A stretch of DNA of 64,000 nucleotides from Alistipes megaguti (GTDB lineage: Bacteria > Bacteroidota > Bacteroidia > Bacteroidales > Rikenellaceae): contig NZ_LR027382.1 in the NCBI RefSeq assembly GCF_900604385.1, forward strand, positions 2,333,001-2,397,000. The letters run 5' to 3'. The notes beneath the pieces were generated by a model. The model had not been told where the DNA came from. It made no database searches and was given only the letters and a program-made list of their open reading frames with translations. This document shows, in pieces, positions 32,476 through 42,020 of this stretch (position 1 is its first letter; each line of letters opens with the position of its first letter). The translations under genes were made by a program, and so were the position numbers.

Positions 32476-33216
32476 ATGACGGATATGGCAGAAAAATCGC
32501 TTTATCACTATCGGGTTGAGCCTCAGGATGTGGATTTCACGCTGCGGGCGACGCTGGCATCGCTCGGGGGTTCGATTCTCAATACGGCGGGGGGGGGTGC
32601 CTACGGCAAGGGGTTTGGGGTGGGTGTGCTCAATGCCGGGGACCATTCGTGGGGTCTTTTGCGCATGGCCATCGAGATTGACCGGCGGCCTGAACAGTAT
32701 ACCGACTATACGATAGCCACGTGGATCAGCGACTACGGTCGGGTGCTGTCGACGCGTAACTTCACGCTGACTGACGCTGCGGGACATGAATTCGGGCGTT
32801 CGGTGACGCAATGGGCGATGATCGATCTGACGACACGCTCGGCGGTGGATCTTTCGTGGGTGGGCCGCGAGCACAACGATGCGGTGGTGGCGGTTCCGCC
32901 TCCGGCCGAGAAGCCGCGCAAGATCCGCGAGGTGAAGCCCACACGCAGCACCGAACACCGGGTGGTCTACAGCGATATCGACTTCAACCGCCATGTCAAT
33001 ACGATGCGCTATATCGAGATGATGCTCGACATGCTGCCTCTCGAGCGGCTGACGCTGGAGGTTCCTGTCCGGCTGGATATCCACTTCCTGAAGGAGTGCC
33101 GTTACGGACAGACGCTGACGGTGGGGTGCGAGGAGCGGGAGCAGTCGGTGCTGTTCGAGATCACGGGCGACGGAGCGACGGCGGCCGTACGGGCTTCGTT
33201 GGAGTGGCGCGCGTAA
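32476..33216 (+). CDS. Acyl-ACP thioesterase (double hotdog)
   Basis: The 246-residue protein matches the FatA/FatB-type bacterial acyl-ACP thioesterases. The first hotdog domain has DVDFTLRATLASLGGSILN and WGLLRMAIEIDRRP; the second has VVYSDIDFNRHVNTMRYIEM with the catalytic Asn-x-His. It releases free fatty acids from acyl-ACP in the cytoplasm. Gly39-Gly41 are encoded by a run of nine G (32589-32597), a slippage-prone tract inside the gene. I chose ATG 32476 because the -7 box ends at 32466; ATG 32485 is also possible. Short repeats of the type GGCAACTGACC lie in the 3' flank. Confidence 0.85.
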   Translation: MTDMAEKSLYHYRVEPQDVDFTLRATLASLGGSILNTAGGGAYGKGFGVGVLNAGDHSWGLLRMAIEIDRRPEQYTDYTIATWISDYGRVLSTRNFTLTDAAGHEFGRSVTQWAMIDLTTRSAVDLSWVGREHNDAVVAVPPPAEKPRKIREVKPTRSTEHRVVYSDIDFNRHVNTMRYIEMMLDMLPLERLTLEVPVRLDIHFLKECRYGQTLTVGCEEREQSVLFEITGDGATAAVRASLEWRA

Positions 33217-33411
33217 CGCCGAGCCGACCTGCCGAGTTGAGCTGCCGAGCCGATCGGTTGCGCGGTATCGGCTGTACACTGGCAACTGACCGGCAACTGA
33301 CCGACAAACGACCGGCGTGCTACGGCGTCTTCTGCGGTACACCGGGCCGCACGTCAACAATCGCCAGCGGACGGGACGTGATCCGTTCGAGAATTTCGTA
33401 AAACCGATTCC

Positions 33412-34554
33412 ATGAAAATCACGATCGTGGGCCCCGCCCACCCGTATCGGGGCGGATTGGCCTCCATTCTGGAGATTCTGGCGCGGACATTCCAGCGCCG
33501 GGGGGCTGAGGTCCGCATCCGGACCTTCACGCTGCAATACCCCTCGTTGCTCTTTCCCGGCGAGAGCCAGACGGTAGATACCCCGGCGCCGGCGGATCTG
33601 CACATCACACGGTGCGTCAATACGGTCAATCCGCTGAACTGGCTGCGCATCGGGCGTGCGATCGGCCGGGATCGGCCCGATTTCGTGCTGATGAAGTACT
33701 GGACGCCCTTCATGGCGCCCTGCTTCGGTACGATCGCGCGTCTGGCACGGCGCAACGGCCATACGAAGGTCCTTTGCCAGATCGACAATGTCGAGCCGCA
33801 CGAACATCACCTGATCGACCGTCCCTTCAACCGTTATTTCCTGTCATCGGTCGACGGCTTCATCTACATGTCCGAACAGGTTCACGGCGAACTCGGTGCC
33901 TATACGTCGGTCCCGGCGCTCTTTTCGCCCCATCCGCTGTTCGAGAATTTCGGTGAGCGGATCGAACGTTCGGAGGCCTGCGTGCGGCTGGGGCTGAATC
34001 CCGACCTGCGTTATGTGCTTTTTTTCGGACTGGTCCGCGACTACAAGGGGCTTGATATCCTGCTCGACGCGTGGTCGCTTCTGCGGTGTCAGGGCAAGAC
34101 TGCCGGCCGGCGGCTGATCGTGGCCGGAGAGTTCTACACCTCGAAGGAGCCCTACCTGCGGCAGATAGCCGACAGCGGGCTGCAGGACGAAGTGCTGCTT
34201 CACGACCATTTCGTTCCGGACGAGGAGGTGAAATACTACTTTTCGGCGGTTGATTTCGTCGTGCAGCCCTACAAGACGGCCACGCAGAGCGGTGTGACGC
34301 AGATTGCCTATCAGTTCTGTGTGCCGATGGTGGTGACCGACGTCGGGGGGCTGGCTGAGATTGTCCCCGACGGTCGGGTCGGCTACGTCTGCGAGCCGAC
34401 TGCGGAAGGGGTCGCGGCTGCCATTGAACGGATGTATGAAGGGGATCATCTAACCCGTTTTCGGGAAAACTGCGTCGAGGTACGTCGGCGTTTTTCCTGG
34501 GAGGAGATGTGCAACCGCATCACGGAGCTCTACGGACTGGTTGCCGGGAAGTGA
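33412..34554 (+). CDS. GT4-type glycosyltransferase
   Basis: The 380-residue GT-B protein starts KITIVGPAHPYRGGLASILE, the usual acceptor-domain start with a Gly-rich loop. The donor domain begins about residue 200 with YVLFFGLVRDYKGLDILLDA. The donor-sugar motif is VVQPYKTATQSGVTQIAYQF, where the family more often has an E-x7-E pattern, followed by PMVVTDVGGLAEIV. It likely adds a sugar to a surface glycan. No other glycan genes are adjacent. The 195-base gap before it holds only short degenerate repeats. Confidence 0.82.
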   Translation: MKITIVGPAHPYRGGLASILEILARTFQRRGAEVRIRTFTLQYPSLLFPGESQTVDTPAPADLHITRCVNTVNPLNWLRIGRAIGRDRPDFVLMKYWTPFMAPCFGTIARLARRNGHTKVLCQIDNVEPHEHHLIDRPFNRYFLSSVDGFIYMSEQVHGELGAYTSVPALFSPHPLFENFGERIERSEACVRLGLNPDLRYVLFFGLVRDYKGLDILLDAWSLLRCQGKTAGRRLIVAGEFYTSKEPYLRQIADSGLQDEVLLHDHFVPDEEVKYYFSAVDFVVQPYKTATQSGVTQIAYQFCVPMVVTDVGGLAEIVPDGRVGYVCEPTAEGVAAAIERMYEGDHLTRFRENCVEVRRRFSWEEMCNRITELYGLVAGK

Positions 34555-35006
34555 TTTCCTGAAGGGGAGGGGGTGAGCTTGACCTCATCGCGGTTCCCGT
34601 CTGTTCCTGCCGAGTCCCTGCCTGCCTCTGCCTCTGCCGAGTCCCCTTGTGCCTCTGCCTCTGCCGAGTCCCCGCCTGCTCCACCGCAGTCCCAGTTTGT
34701 CCTCGTCCGAGGCCTCGCTTGCCCTCGCCGCAGTTCCCGCCGCACTCCTCGCCTGTCCCGCCGCAGTTCCGACTCGCCCATGTCGCAGCTCAACCCCGAC
34801 CTTTCCTAGACTCAGTCTGATTCCGGCTCGGTCCCATCCCGACACTTGCTTTGGTCCGGTCCCGACACTTGCCTTGGCCGACCCCGGCTTTTGCTATGGT
34901 CCCAATCCGCCCCGTCGCGGTTCCAACCGAATCCTTGCCGTCCTTTCCTTACGTCGTTGCCGCTCAAGCCGCTGCTGTCGGCCGGCCTCATCCCTCCCCA
35001 CCCACG
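34555..35006. repeat. Gene-free repeat stretch between convergent genes
   Basis: From about 34600 to 34690, a unit of the form TGCCTCTGCCTCTGCCGAGT is repeated with variation. From 34690 to 35000 follow looser runs such as GTCCCGACACTTGC (two copies near 34840 and 34865). Frames through it give only Ser/Ala/Pro- or Arg-rich low-complexity peptides. I see no gene. Confidence 0.65.
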
Positions 35007-35041
35007 AAAATCCCCTGCCCGGGATAAACCGCAGGCAGGGG
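35007..35041 (-). terminator. Terminator of the MFS transporter operon
   Basis: Arms CCCCTGCC (35012-35019) and GGCAGGGG (35034-35041) pair with a 14-nt loop. On the minus strand ATTTTC follows. It lies 29 bases after the transporter stop. Confidence 0.65.
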
Positions 35042-35070
35042 GCTTCTCCATGTATCGTTCGGAGTTCGGG

Positions 35071-36441
35071 CTATTTCTTGATGTTGGGCAGTTCGAGGCC
35101 GTAACCCTTCTTTCGGTCTTCGATCTTGAGGTAGAAGCTGAAGATGAAGGCCAGCACGCCGAATGTCGAGAAGATCATCATCGGGACGGTGTATCCGCCC
35201 GTGGCATCGAGGACCTTGCCGATGAGCAGCGGCACGAGGCAGAGACCGACGTTCTGGATCCAGAAGATCAGACAGTAGGCCGAGCCGAGGATCTTCGCAT
35301 CGATGATCTTCGGGACCGAAGGCCAGAGAGCGGCCGGCACCAGGGAGAACGAGACGCCGAGGACGACAACGAGCAGCAGGGCGAACCATTTCGAGGGGAA
35401 TGCCGGGAGCAGGAAGGCGAAGCTCAGATGGCAGGCGATCATGATCACGGCTCCGACCATAAGCATCGTGGCCCCCTTGCCGCGGAAGTCGAGCATGGCG
35501 CCGAGGAACGGCGTGAGGATCATGGCCAGAATCGGGAAGCAACTGAAGAGACGTGCGGCGGATTCGGCGTCGATCTGAAGCGTCACCTCGAGGAAGTTGG
35601 GGGCGTAGCGCTGGAAGGGGAAGATGGCCGAGTAGTAGAGCACGCAGAGCAGTGCGACGAGCCAGAACATCTTGCTGCGGAAGATCAGGCCGAGGTCCTT
35701 GACATGGAACTCTTCGTCGGAGGATTTCTGCTCCTTCATCTCACCGGCCGCGATGAGCTGTCGGTCCAGTTTGCGGTCCATGTAGACAAAAACCGTGTAG
35801 CACAGCAGTCCGATGATGAGCAGCACGGTGCAGAAGGCGACCGGAGCGACGACCGAGTGGTCGAATCGGTTCGAGATCATCGGGGCGAGCCACATGACAG
35901 CGAAGACACCCAACCGTGCGATAGCCATTTCGAGGCCCATTGCCAGAGCCATCTCCTTTCCGTCGAACCATTTGGCGATGGCCTTGGAGACGGTCGTACC
36001 GGCCATTTCGCAGCCGCAGCCGAAGATCATGAATCCGAGCGAAGCCATCTTGGCGCTGCCGGGGAAGGAGACCCACCAGCTGTTGAGCCACTCGTTGAAG
36101 GCCGTGGTCTGGAACCAGTCGGAGATACCGACGAACTTGATTGAGGCGCCGATGACCATCAGCGATGCGGAGAGCAGACCGGTGAAGCGGATTCCCATCT
36201 TGTCGAGGATGATGCCGGCGAAGATCAGGAAGAAGAAGAATACGTTAAGGAAGTATTCCGAAGCGGCATAGGTTCCGAAAGTACCGCTGTCCCAGCCGCG
36301 GGAGGACTCGATAAGAGATTTGAGCGGGGACATCACGTCCACGAACATGTAGCCGAAGAACATCATCAGAGCGATGAGGACCAGGGCTGTCCACCGCGCC
36401 GCGGGCGAATCGTTGAGTTTGCGTTGGATAGTTGCTGTCAT
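35071..36441 (-). CDS. Major facilitator superfamily transporter
   Basis: The 456-residue protein has 12 predicted membrane helices with a long cytoplasmic loop in the middle (residues about 215-245, MDRKLDRQLIAAGEMKEQKS). GIILDKMGIRFTG, between the second and third helices, corresponds to the G-x-x-x-D-R/K motif of the family. It resembles the MFSD1/OFA-type carriers that are widespread in Bacteroidales. The substrate cannot be inferred, though dipeptides or organic anions are possible. It lies 17 bases after the TPR protein gene on the same strand. Confidence 0.85.
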   Translation of the reverse strand: MTATIQRKLNDSPAARWTALVLIALMMFFGYMFVDVMSPLKSLIESSRGWDSGTFGTYAASEYFLNVFFFFLIFAGIILDKMGIRFTGLLSASLMVIGASIKFVGISDWFQTTAFNEWLNSWWVSFPGSAKMASLGFMIFGCGCEMAGTTVSKAIAKWFDGKEMALAMGLEMAIARLGVFAVMWLAPMISNRFDHSVVAPVAFCTVLLIIGLLCYTVFVYMDRKLDRQLIAAGEMKEQKSSDEEFHVKDLGLIFRSKMFWLVALLCVLYYSAIFPFQRYAPNFLEVTLQIDAESAARLFSCFPILAMILTPFLGAMLDFRGKGATMLMVGAVIMIACHLSFAFLLPAFPSKWFALLLVVVLGVSFSLVPAALWPSVPKIIDAKILGSAYCLIFWIQNVGLCLVPLLIGKVLDATGGYTVPMMIFSTFGVLAFIFSFYLKIEDRKKGYGLELPNIKK

Positions 36442-36458
36442 GTTTTATTGGGTTTGGA

Positions 36459-38441
36459 TTAGTCTTCGAGTTGTGCGTAACGCTTGAGGATGTCGTAAGC
36501 CTCGGTGATTCCGAGTTCGCCGGCCTTCGAGAGGTCGAGACAGCCTTTTCGGGTATCCTTCATGAAGATCTGGATGACGCCGCGGTTGTAGTAAGCCTCG
36601 GCGAACGCGGGGTTCAGTTCGATGGCTTTCGAGTAGTCCTCGTAGGCTTCGGGCAGGCTTCCGGAGAGGGCCCGGAGGTTTGCGCGGTTGTAGTAAGCCT
36701 CGGCGAATGCGGGGAAGAGCTTGATGGCCTTGTTCAGGTCGGCCACGGCCTCGTCGTAGCTGTACGTTCGTTTCGAGTTGTTGTTCAGCCGGTTGGCCGG
36801 ATCCGAGTCGATCGATATCCGCTGATAGGAGTTGTCGATCGAGGAGATGAAGTCGATCATTTCGGCGCGGGTCGTCGAACGGTTCAGATAGAGGAACGGG
36901 TTCGAGGGGTTCTGCTCGATGGCCGTCGAGAAGGTGTTGACCGAGTTGGTGTACTGTTTGATGAGCGACTGCGAGACGCCGCGTTGGAAGAGCAGCGCCC
37001 AGTTGGTTTCGCCGCTCTTGAGCCTTTGGACATACTCCTTGTCGAGCATCACGAGCGTATCGGGAGCGATGTTGCTTTCGCGGCACGAGAGGGTGAGGTA
37101 TTCGTTGCCGATACGGCGTTTGAAGTCCTCGATGCGCTGCAGACGATAGGGTTCGGGCATCGAGTCGGGGCGCATGAGCGTGAACTTGAAGAGCGGCAGC
37201 AGACGCATCTCCTCGTGTCCGCCGTTGTGTCCGGAGATGCTTTCGAAACCGGTCCCGGCCAGTTTGCTGTCGAACGACAGCAGACGGTCGAAACGCTGTG
37301 TGGTATCGGCGAAGATCGAGTAGGTGCTGTCGCTCAGCCGCGAACGGTATTCGGCGATTTTGCGCTGGGCGGTTTCGCGGTCGCTGCGGGCGCCCTTGGG
37401 GTCACGCAGCAGTTCGCGCAGCTGTCCGCGGTAGATGTATGCGTTCGCGAAGTCGGGATAGAGTTTGATGGCCTGGGTGTAGTCCTTGACGGCCTCTTCG
37501 ATCTCGCCCAGCTGGGCATGCACGCCGGCGCGGTTGTAGTAGACCAGCACGTTGTTGGGCGAATAGAGGGCCACGCGGTCGTAATCCTCCAGCGCGCGGT
37601 TGTAGTCGCCGATCTGGGTGCGGAGCATGGCGCGGTTGAAGTAGGTGAGCGAGTTGGTCGAGTCGAGCTGGATGACGCGGTCGAAATCGGCCAGCGCCTG
37701 CATCGGGCGGTTGGTGGCGTTGTAGACCAGTGCGCGGTTGAAGAACGAGAGCAGGTAGGTTGAATCGCACGAGATGGCCTTGTTGAAGTCGGCCTCGGCC
37801 TCCTTGTAACGTTCCTGTTCGAGATAGAGGCCTCCGCGGCGGTTGTACCCGTTGGGATCTTCGCGATTGGTGCGGATGGCGGTGTTGAAGTTCTCGTAGG
37901 CCTTCACCGTGTCCTTGAGGTGGAGATAGCTCAGTCCGCGGCAGATGTAGGCATCGGCGACCTTGTTTTCCTGGCGGATGAACTTGTCGAAGTCGGAGAT
38001 AGCCTCCTTGAACTGTTGGTTAAGCAGACGGGTGACCCCGCGGCTGTAGTAGGGGCCGGGCAGATCGGGGCGCAGTTCGATGGCTTCACGGAAGTCCTGC
38101 AGGGCGTCGTCGTAGTTTCCGAGGCGCGAGCGGGTGATGGCGCGATAGGTATATGCCTGGGTGTAGACGGGATTGAGGCGGATGGCCGTCGAGAAGTCCT
38201 CCTCGGCGCCGAGCAGGTCGTCGAGGTTGTATTTGGCGATACCGCGCAGGAAGTATCCCTCGAAGGCGTCCTCGTCGAATCGCAGCAGGATGTTCAGCGT
38301 GCGGATGGCCTCCTGGTAGTTGTTGTTCATCATGCAGGTGCGGCCCATCCAGAAGAAGTACTCCCGGTTGTATTGGGCGTGAGCCGCGTGAGACCCCAGC
38401 AGGGCGATACCGGCCAGCAGGGCGATGATGAATTTCCGCAT
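36459..38441 (-). CDS. Exported tetratricopeptide-repeat protein
   Basis: The 660-residue protein has a signal peptide (about 1-22, ending AAHAQ). Two TPR blocks lie at about 25-370 and 490-650. The repeats are of the 34-residue type with AEAYYNRAN/AFAEAYYNRG patterns (FAEAYYNRANLRALSGS and FAEAYYNRGVIQIFMKD near the end). The region between them (about 370-480) is non-repeat and unrecognised. Such proteins scaffold complexes in the periplasm. The gene shares a short gap with the MFS gene, so both may belong to one operon. Confidence 0.85.
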   Translation of the reverse strand: MRKFIIALLAGIALLGSHAAHAQYNREYFFWMGRTCMMNNNYQEAIRTLNILLRFDEDAFEGYFLRGIAKYNLDDLLGAEEDFSTAIRLNPVYTQAYTYRAITRSRLGNYDDALQDFREAIELRPDLPGPYYSRGVTRLLNQQFKEAISDFDKFIRQENKVADAYICRGLSYLHLKDTVKAYENFNTAIRTNREDPNGYNRRGGLYLEQERYKEAEADFNKAISCDSTYLLSFFNRALVYNATNRPMQALADFDRVIQLDSTNSLTYFNRAMLRTQIGDYNRALEDYDRVALYSPNNVLVYYNRAGVHAQLGEIEEAVKDYTQAIKLYPDFANAYIYRGQLRELLRDPKGARSDRETAQRKIAEYRSRLSDSTYSIFADTTQRFDRLLSFDSKLAGTGFESISGHNGGHEEMRLLPLFKFTLMRPDSMPEPYRLQRIEDFKRRIGNEYLTLSCRESNIAPDTLVMLDKEYVQRLKSGETNWALLFQRGVSQSLIKQYTNSVNTFSTAIEQNPSNPFLYLNRSTTRAEMIDFISSIDNSYQRISIDSDPANRLNNNSKRTYSYDEAVADLNKAIKLFPAFAEAYYNRANLRALSGSLPEAYEDYSKAIELNPAFAEAYYNRGVIQIFMKDTRKGCLDLSKAGELGITEAYDILKRYAQLED

Positions 38442-38636
38442 TTTTCGAGTTTTTGTTGTAACGTCCTTTTGAGGGACTTTATTGTTTTGTTACGGTCCGG
38501 AGTCCCTTCCCAAGCCTTCACGCGCGATTGTGGCCCGGGGCTCACGCGACCCTTCCCGTCCCCTTACCTTCCCGCCGGCCTTTACGCGTGAGTGCGGGAC
38601 GGGCCCCGGGAGTGTTGCCCCGGGCCGGGCGGTCGG

Positions 38637-39518
38637 CTATTCGGTTTCGTATCCGAAGCGGCGGAGCTGCCGATCGTTGTTCCGCCAGTCGTCGCTGACC
38701 TTGACGAAGAGCTGCAGGAAGACCTTCTTGCCGAGGAACTGCTCCATGTCTTCGCGTGCGGCCTGCCCGACGCGTTTGAGTTTTTCGCCCTTGTGTCCGA
38801 TGATGATCCCCTTCTGCGATTCGCGCGAGACGAAGATCGTGGCCGAGATGCGGTCGATCGTGGGTTCCTCCTTGTAGCTTTCGATTTCGATTTCGCAGCA
38901 GTAGGGGATCTCCTTGTCGTAGAAGCGGAGGATCTTTTCGCGGATGATCTCCGAGGCGAAGAATCGCAGGGTTTTGTCCGTGAGTGTATCCTTGGGGTAG
39001 AAGGCGGGGCCTTCGGGCAGCAGTTCGAGGATGGTCTTGAAGAGCCCCTCGAGGTTGAACTGCTCCTTGGCCGAGACGGGGACGATCCGGGCTTCGGGGA
39101 GGATCTGGTGCCACTTTTCGACCAGAGTGTCGAGAGCCGCGGGGTTCGAGAGGTCGATCTTGTTGATAACGACGATGGAGGGAATCCCGCTGTGGCGGAT
39201 GTTCTCGAGGATCTGGACCGAGCGGTCGCTCTGTTCGACGGTGTCGGTGACGTAGAGGATGACGTCGGCATCCGTCAGGGCGCCGTTGACGAATTTCATC
39301 ATCGACTCCTGGAGTTTGTAGGCGGGTTTGAGGATCCCCGGGGTATCGGAGTAGACGATCTGGAAGTCGTCGCCCGATACGATACCCATGATTCGGTGAC
39401 GGGTAGTCTGGGCCTTGGAGGTGATGATCGAGAGCCGTTCGCCGACCAGGGCGTTCATGAGCGTTGATTTTCCGACGTTGGGATTTCCGATAATATTGAC
39501 GAAGCCCGATTTATGCAT
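38637..39518 (-). CDS. era: GTPase Era
   Basis: The 293-residue protein has the Era GTPase motifs: GNPNVGKST (G1), the TTRHRIMG switch region, DTPG (G3), NKID (G4) and SAKE (G5). A C-terminal KH domain contains GIIIGHKGEKLKRVG. It binds 16S rRNA and helps mature the 30S subunit. I start it at ATG 39518 (MHKSGFVN), because the consensus -7 box at 39550-39557 lies inside the longer frame. It is a single transcription unit. Confidence 0.96.
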   Translation of the reverse strand: MHKSGFVNIIGNPNVGKSTLMNALVGERLSIITSKAQTTRHRIMGIVSGDDFQIVYSDTPGILKPAYKLQESMMKFVNGALTDADVILYVTDTVEQSDRSVQILENIRHSGIPSIVVINKIDLSNPAALDTLVEKWHQILPEARIVPVSAKEQFNLEGLFKTILELLPEGPAFYPKDTLTDKTLRFFASEIIREKILRFYDKEIPYCCEIEIESYKEEPTIDRISATIFVSRESQKGIIIGHKGEKLKRVGQAAREDMEQFLGKKVFLQLFVKVSDDWRNNDRQLRRFGYETE

Positions 39519-39549
39519 GTTGCTGTACTCTTTTCGGAGATGATTCGGA

Positions 39550-39557
39550 CAAAGATA
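39550..39557 (-). promoter_or_regulatory. era: -7 box TATCTTTG for era
   Basis: Full match to TAnnTTTG on the minus strand, 31 bases before the era ATG. Confidence 0.6.
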
Positions 39558-39656
39558 CGGATAAAATGGCATGCCTGCAACTGTCGGGCGGTGAATTTAC
39601 CGGAGGATTTTGTCGTTTAAGGGTGTTGCGGGTTCATTTCCGCCCCGCTGCGGGGA

Positions 39657-39691
39657 TGAAAAAGGAGACCTTCGTTTTCGAAAGTCTCCTT
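39657..39691 (-). terminator. Rho-independent terminator of ffh
   Basis: A stem AAGGAGAC(C)TTCG/CGAA(A)GTCTCCTT with a TTTT loop is followed on the minus strand by a T-run. Between it and the ffh stop lies the repeat stretch 39735-39958. Confidence 0.8.
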
Positions 39692-39734
39692 CAGCTGTTT
39701 TTTGGAAGCCGAGTATTCGTTTATTTGCGGCAGT

Positions 39735-39958
39735 AACATGCGCCCTTTCAACTCTTCACTGTCTGCCCCTTTTCAGTTCCTCAGTTCCTCAGTCCCTCCT
39801 CTGTTCCTTTTGCCTCTCTCTGCGCCTCGGCCCCTCTTTGCATTCCTTGCGGCCTCTTTCTGCGACTGCGGCCACTCTCGGCTATCTGCACCTCAGCCCC
39901 TCTTCTCTGCGACCTCGGCCACTCTTGCCCCCCCCCTTTCGGCTCCTTCGGCCGGGGA
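39735..39958. repeat. Degenerate CT-rich repeats in the ffh 3' untranslated region
   Basis: A motif near CTCTGCGACCTCGGCCACTCT recurs with many changes, after shorter runs such as CAGTTCCTCAGTTCCTCAG (near 39774). On the ffh strand it is GA-rich. It sits between the ffh stop and its terminator, so it is transcribed but not translated. No gene is visible. Confidence 0.65.
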
Positions 39959-39959
39959 A

Positions 39960-41297
39960 CTATCGCCGGCGGAACATGCCGCCACCGGGGACCTTGGGCA
40001 TCTTCATGCCGCCGCCGGCTACGGCTTTCATCATCTTGCGCGTGTCGTCGAACTGCTTCATTAGGCGGTTGACGTCGGCCACGGTCGTTCCCGAGCCCTT
40101 TGCGATGCGTTCGCGGCGCCGGGCGTTGATGATCTCAGGGTGTTCGCGCTCGGCGGGGGTCATCGAGGAGATGATCGCCTCGGTCTGCTTGAAGACGTCG
40201 TCCGGAATGTCGACATTCTTGAGCAGCTTGCCCATGCCCGGAAGCATCGAGGCCAGATCCTTCAGGTTGCCCATCTTCTTGATCTGCTGGATCTGTGCGA
40301 TGAAGTCGTTGAAGTTGAACTGATCCTTGACGAGTTTCTTTTTGAGTTTGCGGGCCTCCTCCTCGTCGAACTGCTCCTGGGCGCGCTCGACGAGCGAGAC
40401 GACATCACCCATGCCGAGGATTCGATCGGCCATGCGCTCCGGGTGGAAGACCTGCAGGGCATCCATTTTCTCGCCGCTGGAGATGAATTTCAGGGGCTTG
40501 TTGACCACCGAACGGATCGAGATGGCGGCACCGCCGCGCGTATCACCGTCGAGCTTGGTCAGTACGACGCCGTCGAAATCCAACCGGTCGTTGAACTCCT
40601 TGGCCGTGTTTACGGCGTCCTGACCGGTCATGGCATCGACGACGAACAACGTCTCGGAGGGTTTTATGGCGGCCTTGATGGCCGTGATCTCCTGCATCAT
40701 GGCTTCGTCGACGGCCAGACGGCCGGCCGTATCGACGATCACGACGTTGCAGTTCTTCTGCCGGGCATACTGAATGGCGTGCCGGGCGATCTCCACGGGG
40801 TTTTTGTTTCCCTCTTCGGTGTAGACCTCGACGCCGATCTGCTCACCGAGGACCTTCAGCTGGTCGATGGCCGCGGGACGGTAGACGTCGCCGGCCACCA
40901 GCAGCACCTGCCTTCCCTTCTTGCTTTTGAGCATGGCGGCGAGCTTTCCGGAGAAGGTCGTCTTACCGGAACCCTGCAGACCGGCGATCAGCACGACGGC
41001 GGGCGTACCCTCCAGCCGGATATCCGTAGCCGTACCTCCCATCAGGGCGGCGAGTTCGTCGCGGACGATCTTCGTGAGCATCTGCCCGGGCTTGACGGCC
41101 GTGAGGACGTTCTGTCCCAGAGCCTTCTGCTTGACCTCGTCGGTGAACGACTTGGCGACCTTGTAGTTGACGTCGGCGTCGATCAGGGCGCGACGGATCT
41201 CCTTGAGGGTTTCGGCGACGTTGATTTCCGTGATGCGGCCTTCTCCCTTGAGGATTTTGAACGACCGTTCGAGTTTATCGGTAAGGTTTTCGAACAT
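39960..41297 (-). CDS. ffh: Signal recognition particle protein Ffh
   Basis: The 445-residue protein has the N domain, then the SRP GTPase domain: GLQGSGKTTFSGKLA, VDTAGRLAVDE and TKLDGDTRGGAA. The methionine-rich M domain ends in GGGMKMPKVPGGGMFRRR. It binds the SRP RNA found at 14390-14490 and targets nascent membrane proteins to the translocon. The ATG at 41297 (MFENLTDKLE) is the standard family start. A -7 box (41339-41346) confirms that the longer frame upstream is not translated. Confidence 0.97.
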   Translation of the reverse strand: MFENLTDKLERSFKILKGEGRITEINVAETLKEIRRALIDADVNYKVAKSFTDEVKQKALGQNVLTAVKPGQMLTKIVRDELAALMGGTATDIRLEGTPAVVLIAGLQGSGKTTFSGKLAAMLKSKKGRQVLLVAGDVYRPAAIDQLKVLGEQIGVEVYTEEGNKNPVEIARHAIQYARQKNCNVVIVDTAGRLAVDEAMMQEITAIKAAIKPSETLFVVDAMTGQDAVNTAKEFNDRLDFDGVVLTKLDGDTRGGAAISIRSVVNKPLKFISSGEKMDALQVFHPERMADRILGMGDVVSLVERAQEQFDEEEARKLKKKLVKDQFNFNDFIAQIQQIKKMGNLKDLASMLPGMGKLLKNVDIPDDVFKQTEAIISSMTPAEREHPEIINARRRERIAKGSGTTVADVNRLMKQFDDTRKMMKAVAGGGMKMPKVPGGGMFRRR

Positions 41298-41338
41298 ATT
41301 TCTTAAAAAGGATTTCGAGCGTTTTGGTTTCCAAAGCG

Positions 41339-41346
41339 CAAAGTTA
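41339..41346 (-). promoter_or_regulatory. ffh: -7 box TAACTTTG for ffh
   Basis: Full match to TAnnTTTG on the minus strand, 41 bases before the ffh ATG. Confidence 0.55.
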
Positions 41347-41413
41347 ATAAGAAATTCAGAAAGCGCAATCCGGGGCCGGGAAAATTGTCCCGTGAGCGCG
41401 ATCGGTCGGCCGC

Positions 41414-41453
41414 GAAAAAACGGGGAGCGACGTGCATGCATGTCGCTCCCCGT
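41414..41453 (-). terminator. Rho-independent terminator of the SusC/D-LRR-subtilase operon
   Basis: A 12-bp stem ACGGGGAGCGAC/GTCGCTCCCCGT with a 10-nt loop is followed on the minus strand by TTTTTTC. It lies downstream of the lipocalin-like lipoprotein gene, the last of the minus-strand series that begins with susC. Confidence 0.88.
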
Positions 41454-41516
41454 CTCGGGATGGCCTGCGCGGGGTGCGCCGCGGGGCGCATCTGCCGCAG
41501 AGGTGTTCGGTTCGGT

Positions 41517-42014
41517 CTATTTTTCGCTCTCTTCGGCCTCGATTTCGTCCTTGTAGGCATCGAGGATCTCCTGCGGCACGCCCGGGCAACGCTTGTAGAC
41601 GGAGACATTCTGGGCGTCGTCGGTGGCGATCCAGGTCATGCGGTCGGAGAAGAGGTTGCGGATGATGTAGCGATGGTTCCAGTCTCCGTTCTCGTAGTCG
41701 TACATGCCGCGGATGACCGAGCCGAGGGATTCGTCGGTCGAGAGGTTGTAGACGCCGGTGATCCGGCGGGGACCGAAGCTGTCGAGATTCTGGTAGATGG
41801 TGAACTCGTTTCCGTCGCGGTAGGAGAGCTCGATGTAGACGTAGCTGCCGTCGGCCAGGGCTTCGCCGTTGTTCCAGGAGTCGAGTTTCCACGTACCGGA
41901 GAGGTTGTAGAGCGAGACTTCGAGTCCGGGGGCGTCGTAGCTTTTGTCGTCATCGCAGGCGGTCAGGCCGAATGCGAAGAGCATCAGGAGCGAGATTTTG
42001 AGCAGATTTTTCAT
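41517..42014 (-). CDS. Small lipocalin-like lipoprotein
   Basis: The 165-residue protein has a lipoprotein signal peptide ending FGLTAC (Cys20) and an acidic DDDKS after it. The mature part, LYNLSGTWKLDSWNNGEAL, then YVYIELSYRDGNEFTIYQ and RRITGVYNLS, has the strand order of the small lipocalin-like domains of Bacteroidetes. It ends in an acidic helix. It may bind a small hydrophobic ligand or simply be a surface component. It is the last gene of the operon, 6 bases after the DUF1573 gene. Confidence 0.65.
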   Translation of the reverse strand: MKNLLKISLLMLFAFGLTACDDDKSYDAPGLEVSLYNLSGTWKLDSWNNGEALADGSYVYIELSYRDGNEFTIYQNLDSFGPRRITGVYNLSTDESLGSVIRGMYDYENGDWNHRYIIRNLFSDRMTWIATDDAQNVSVYKRCPGVPQEILDAYKDEIEAEESEK

Positions 42015-42020
42015 ATTTCG

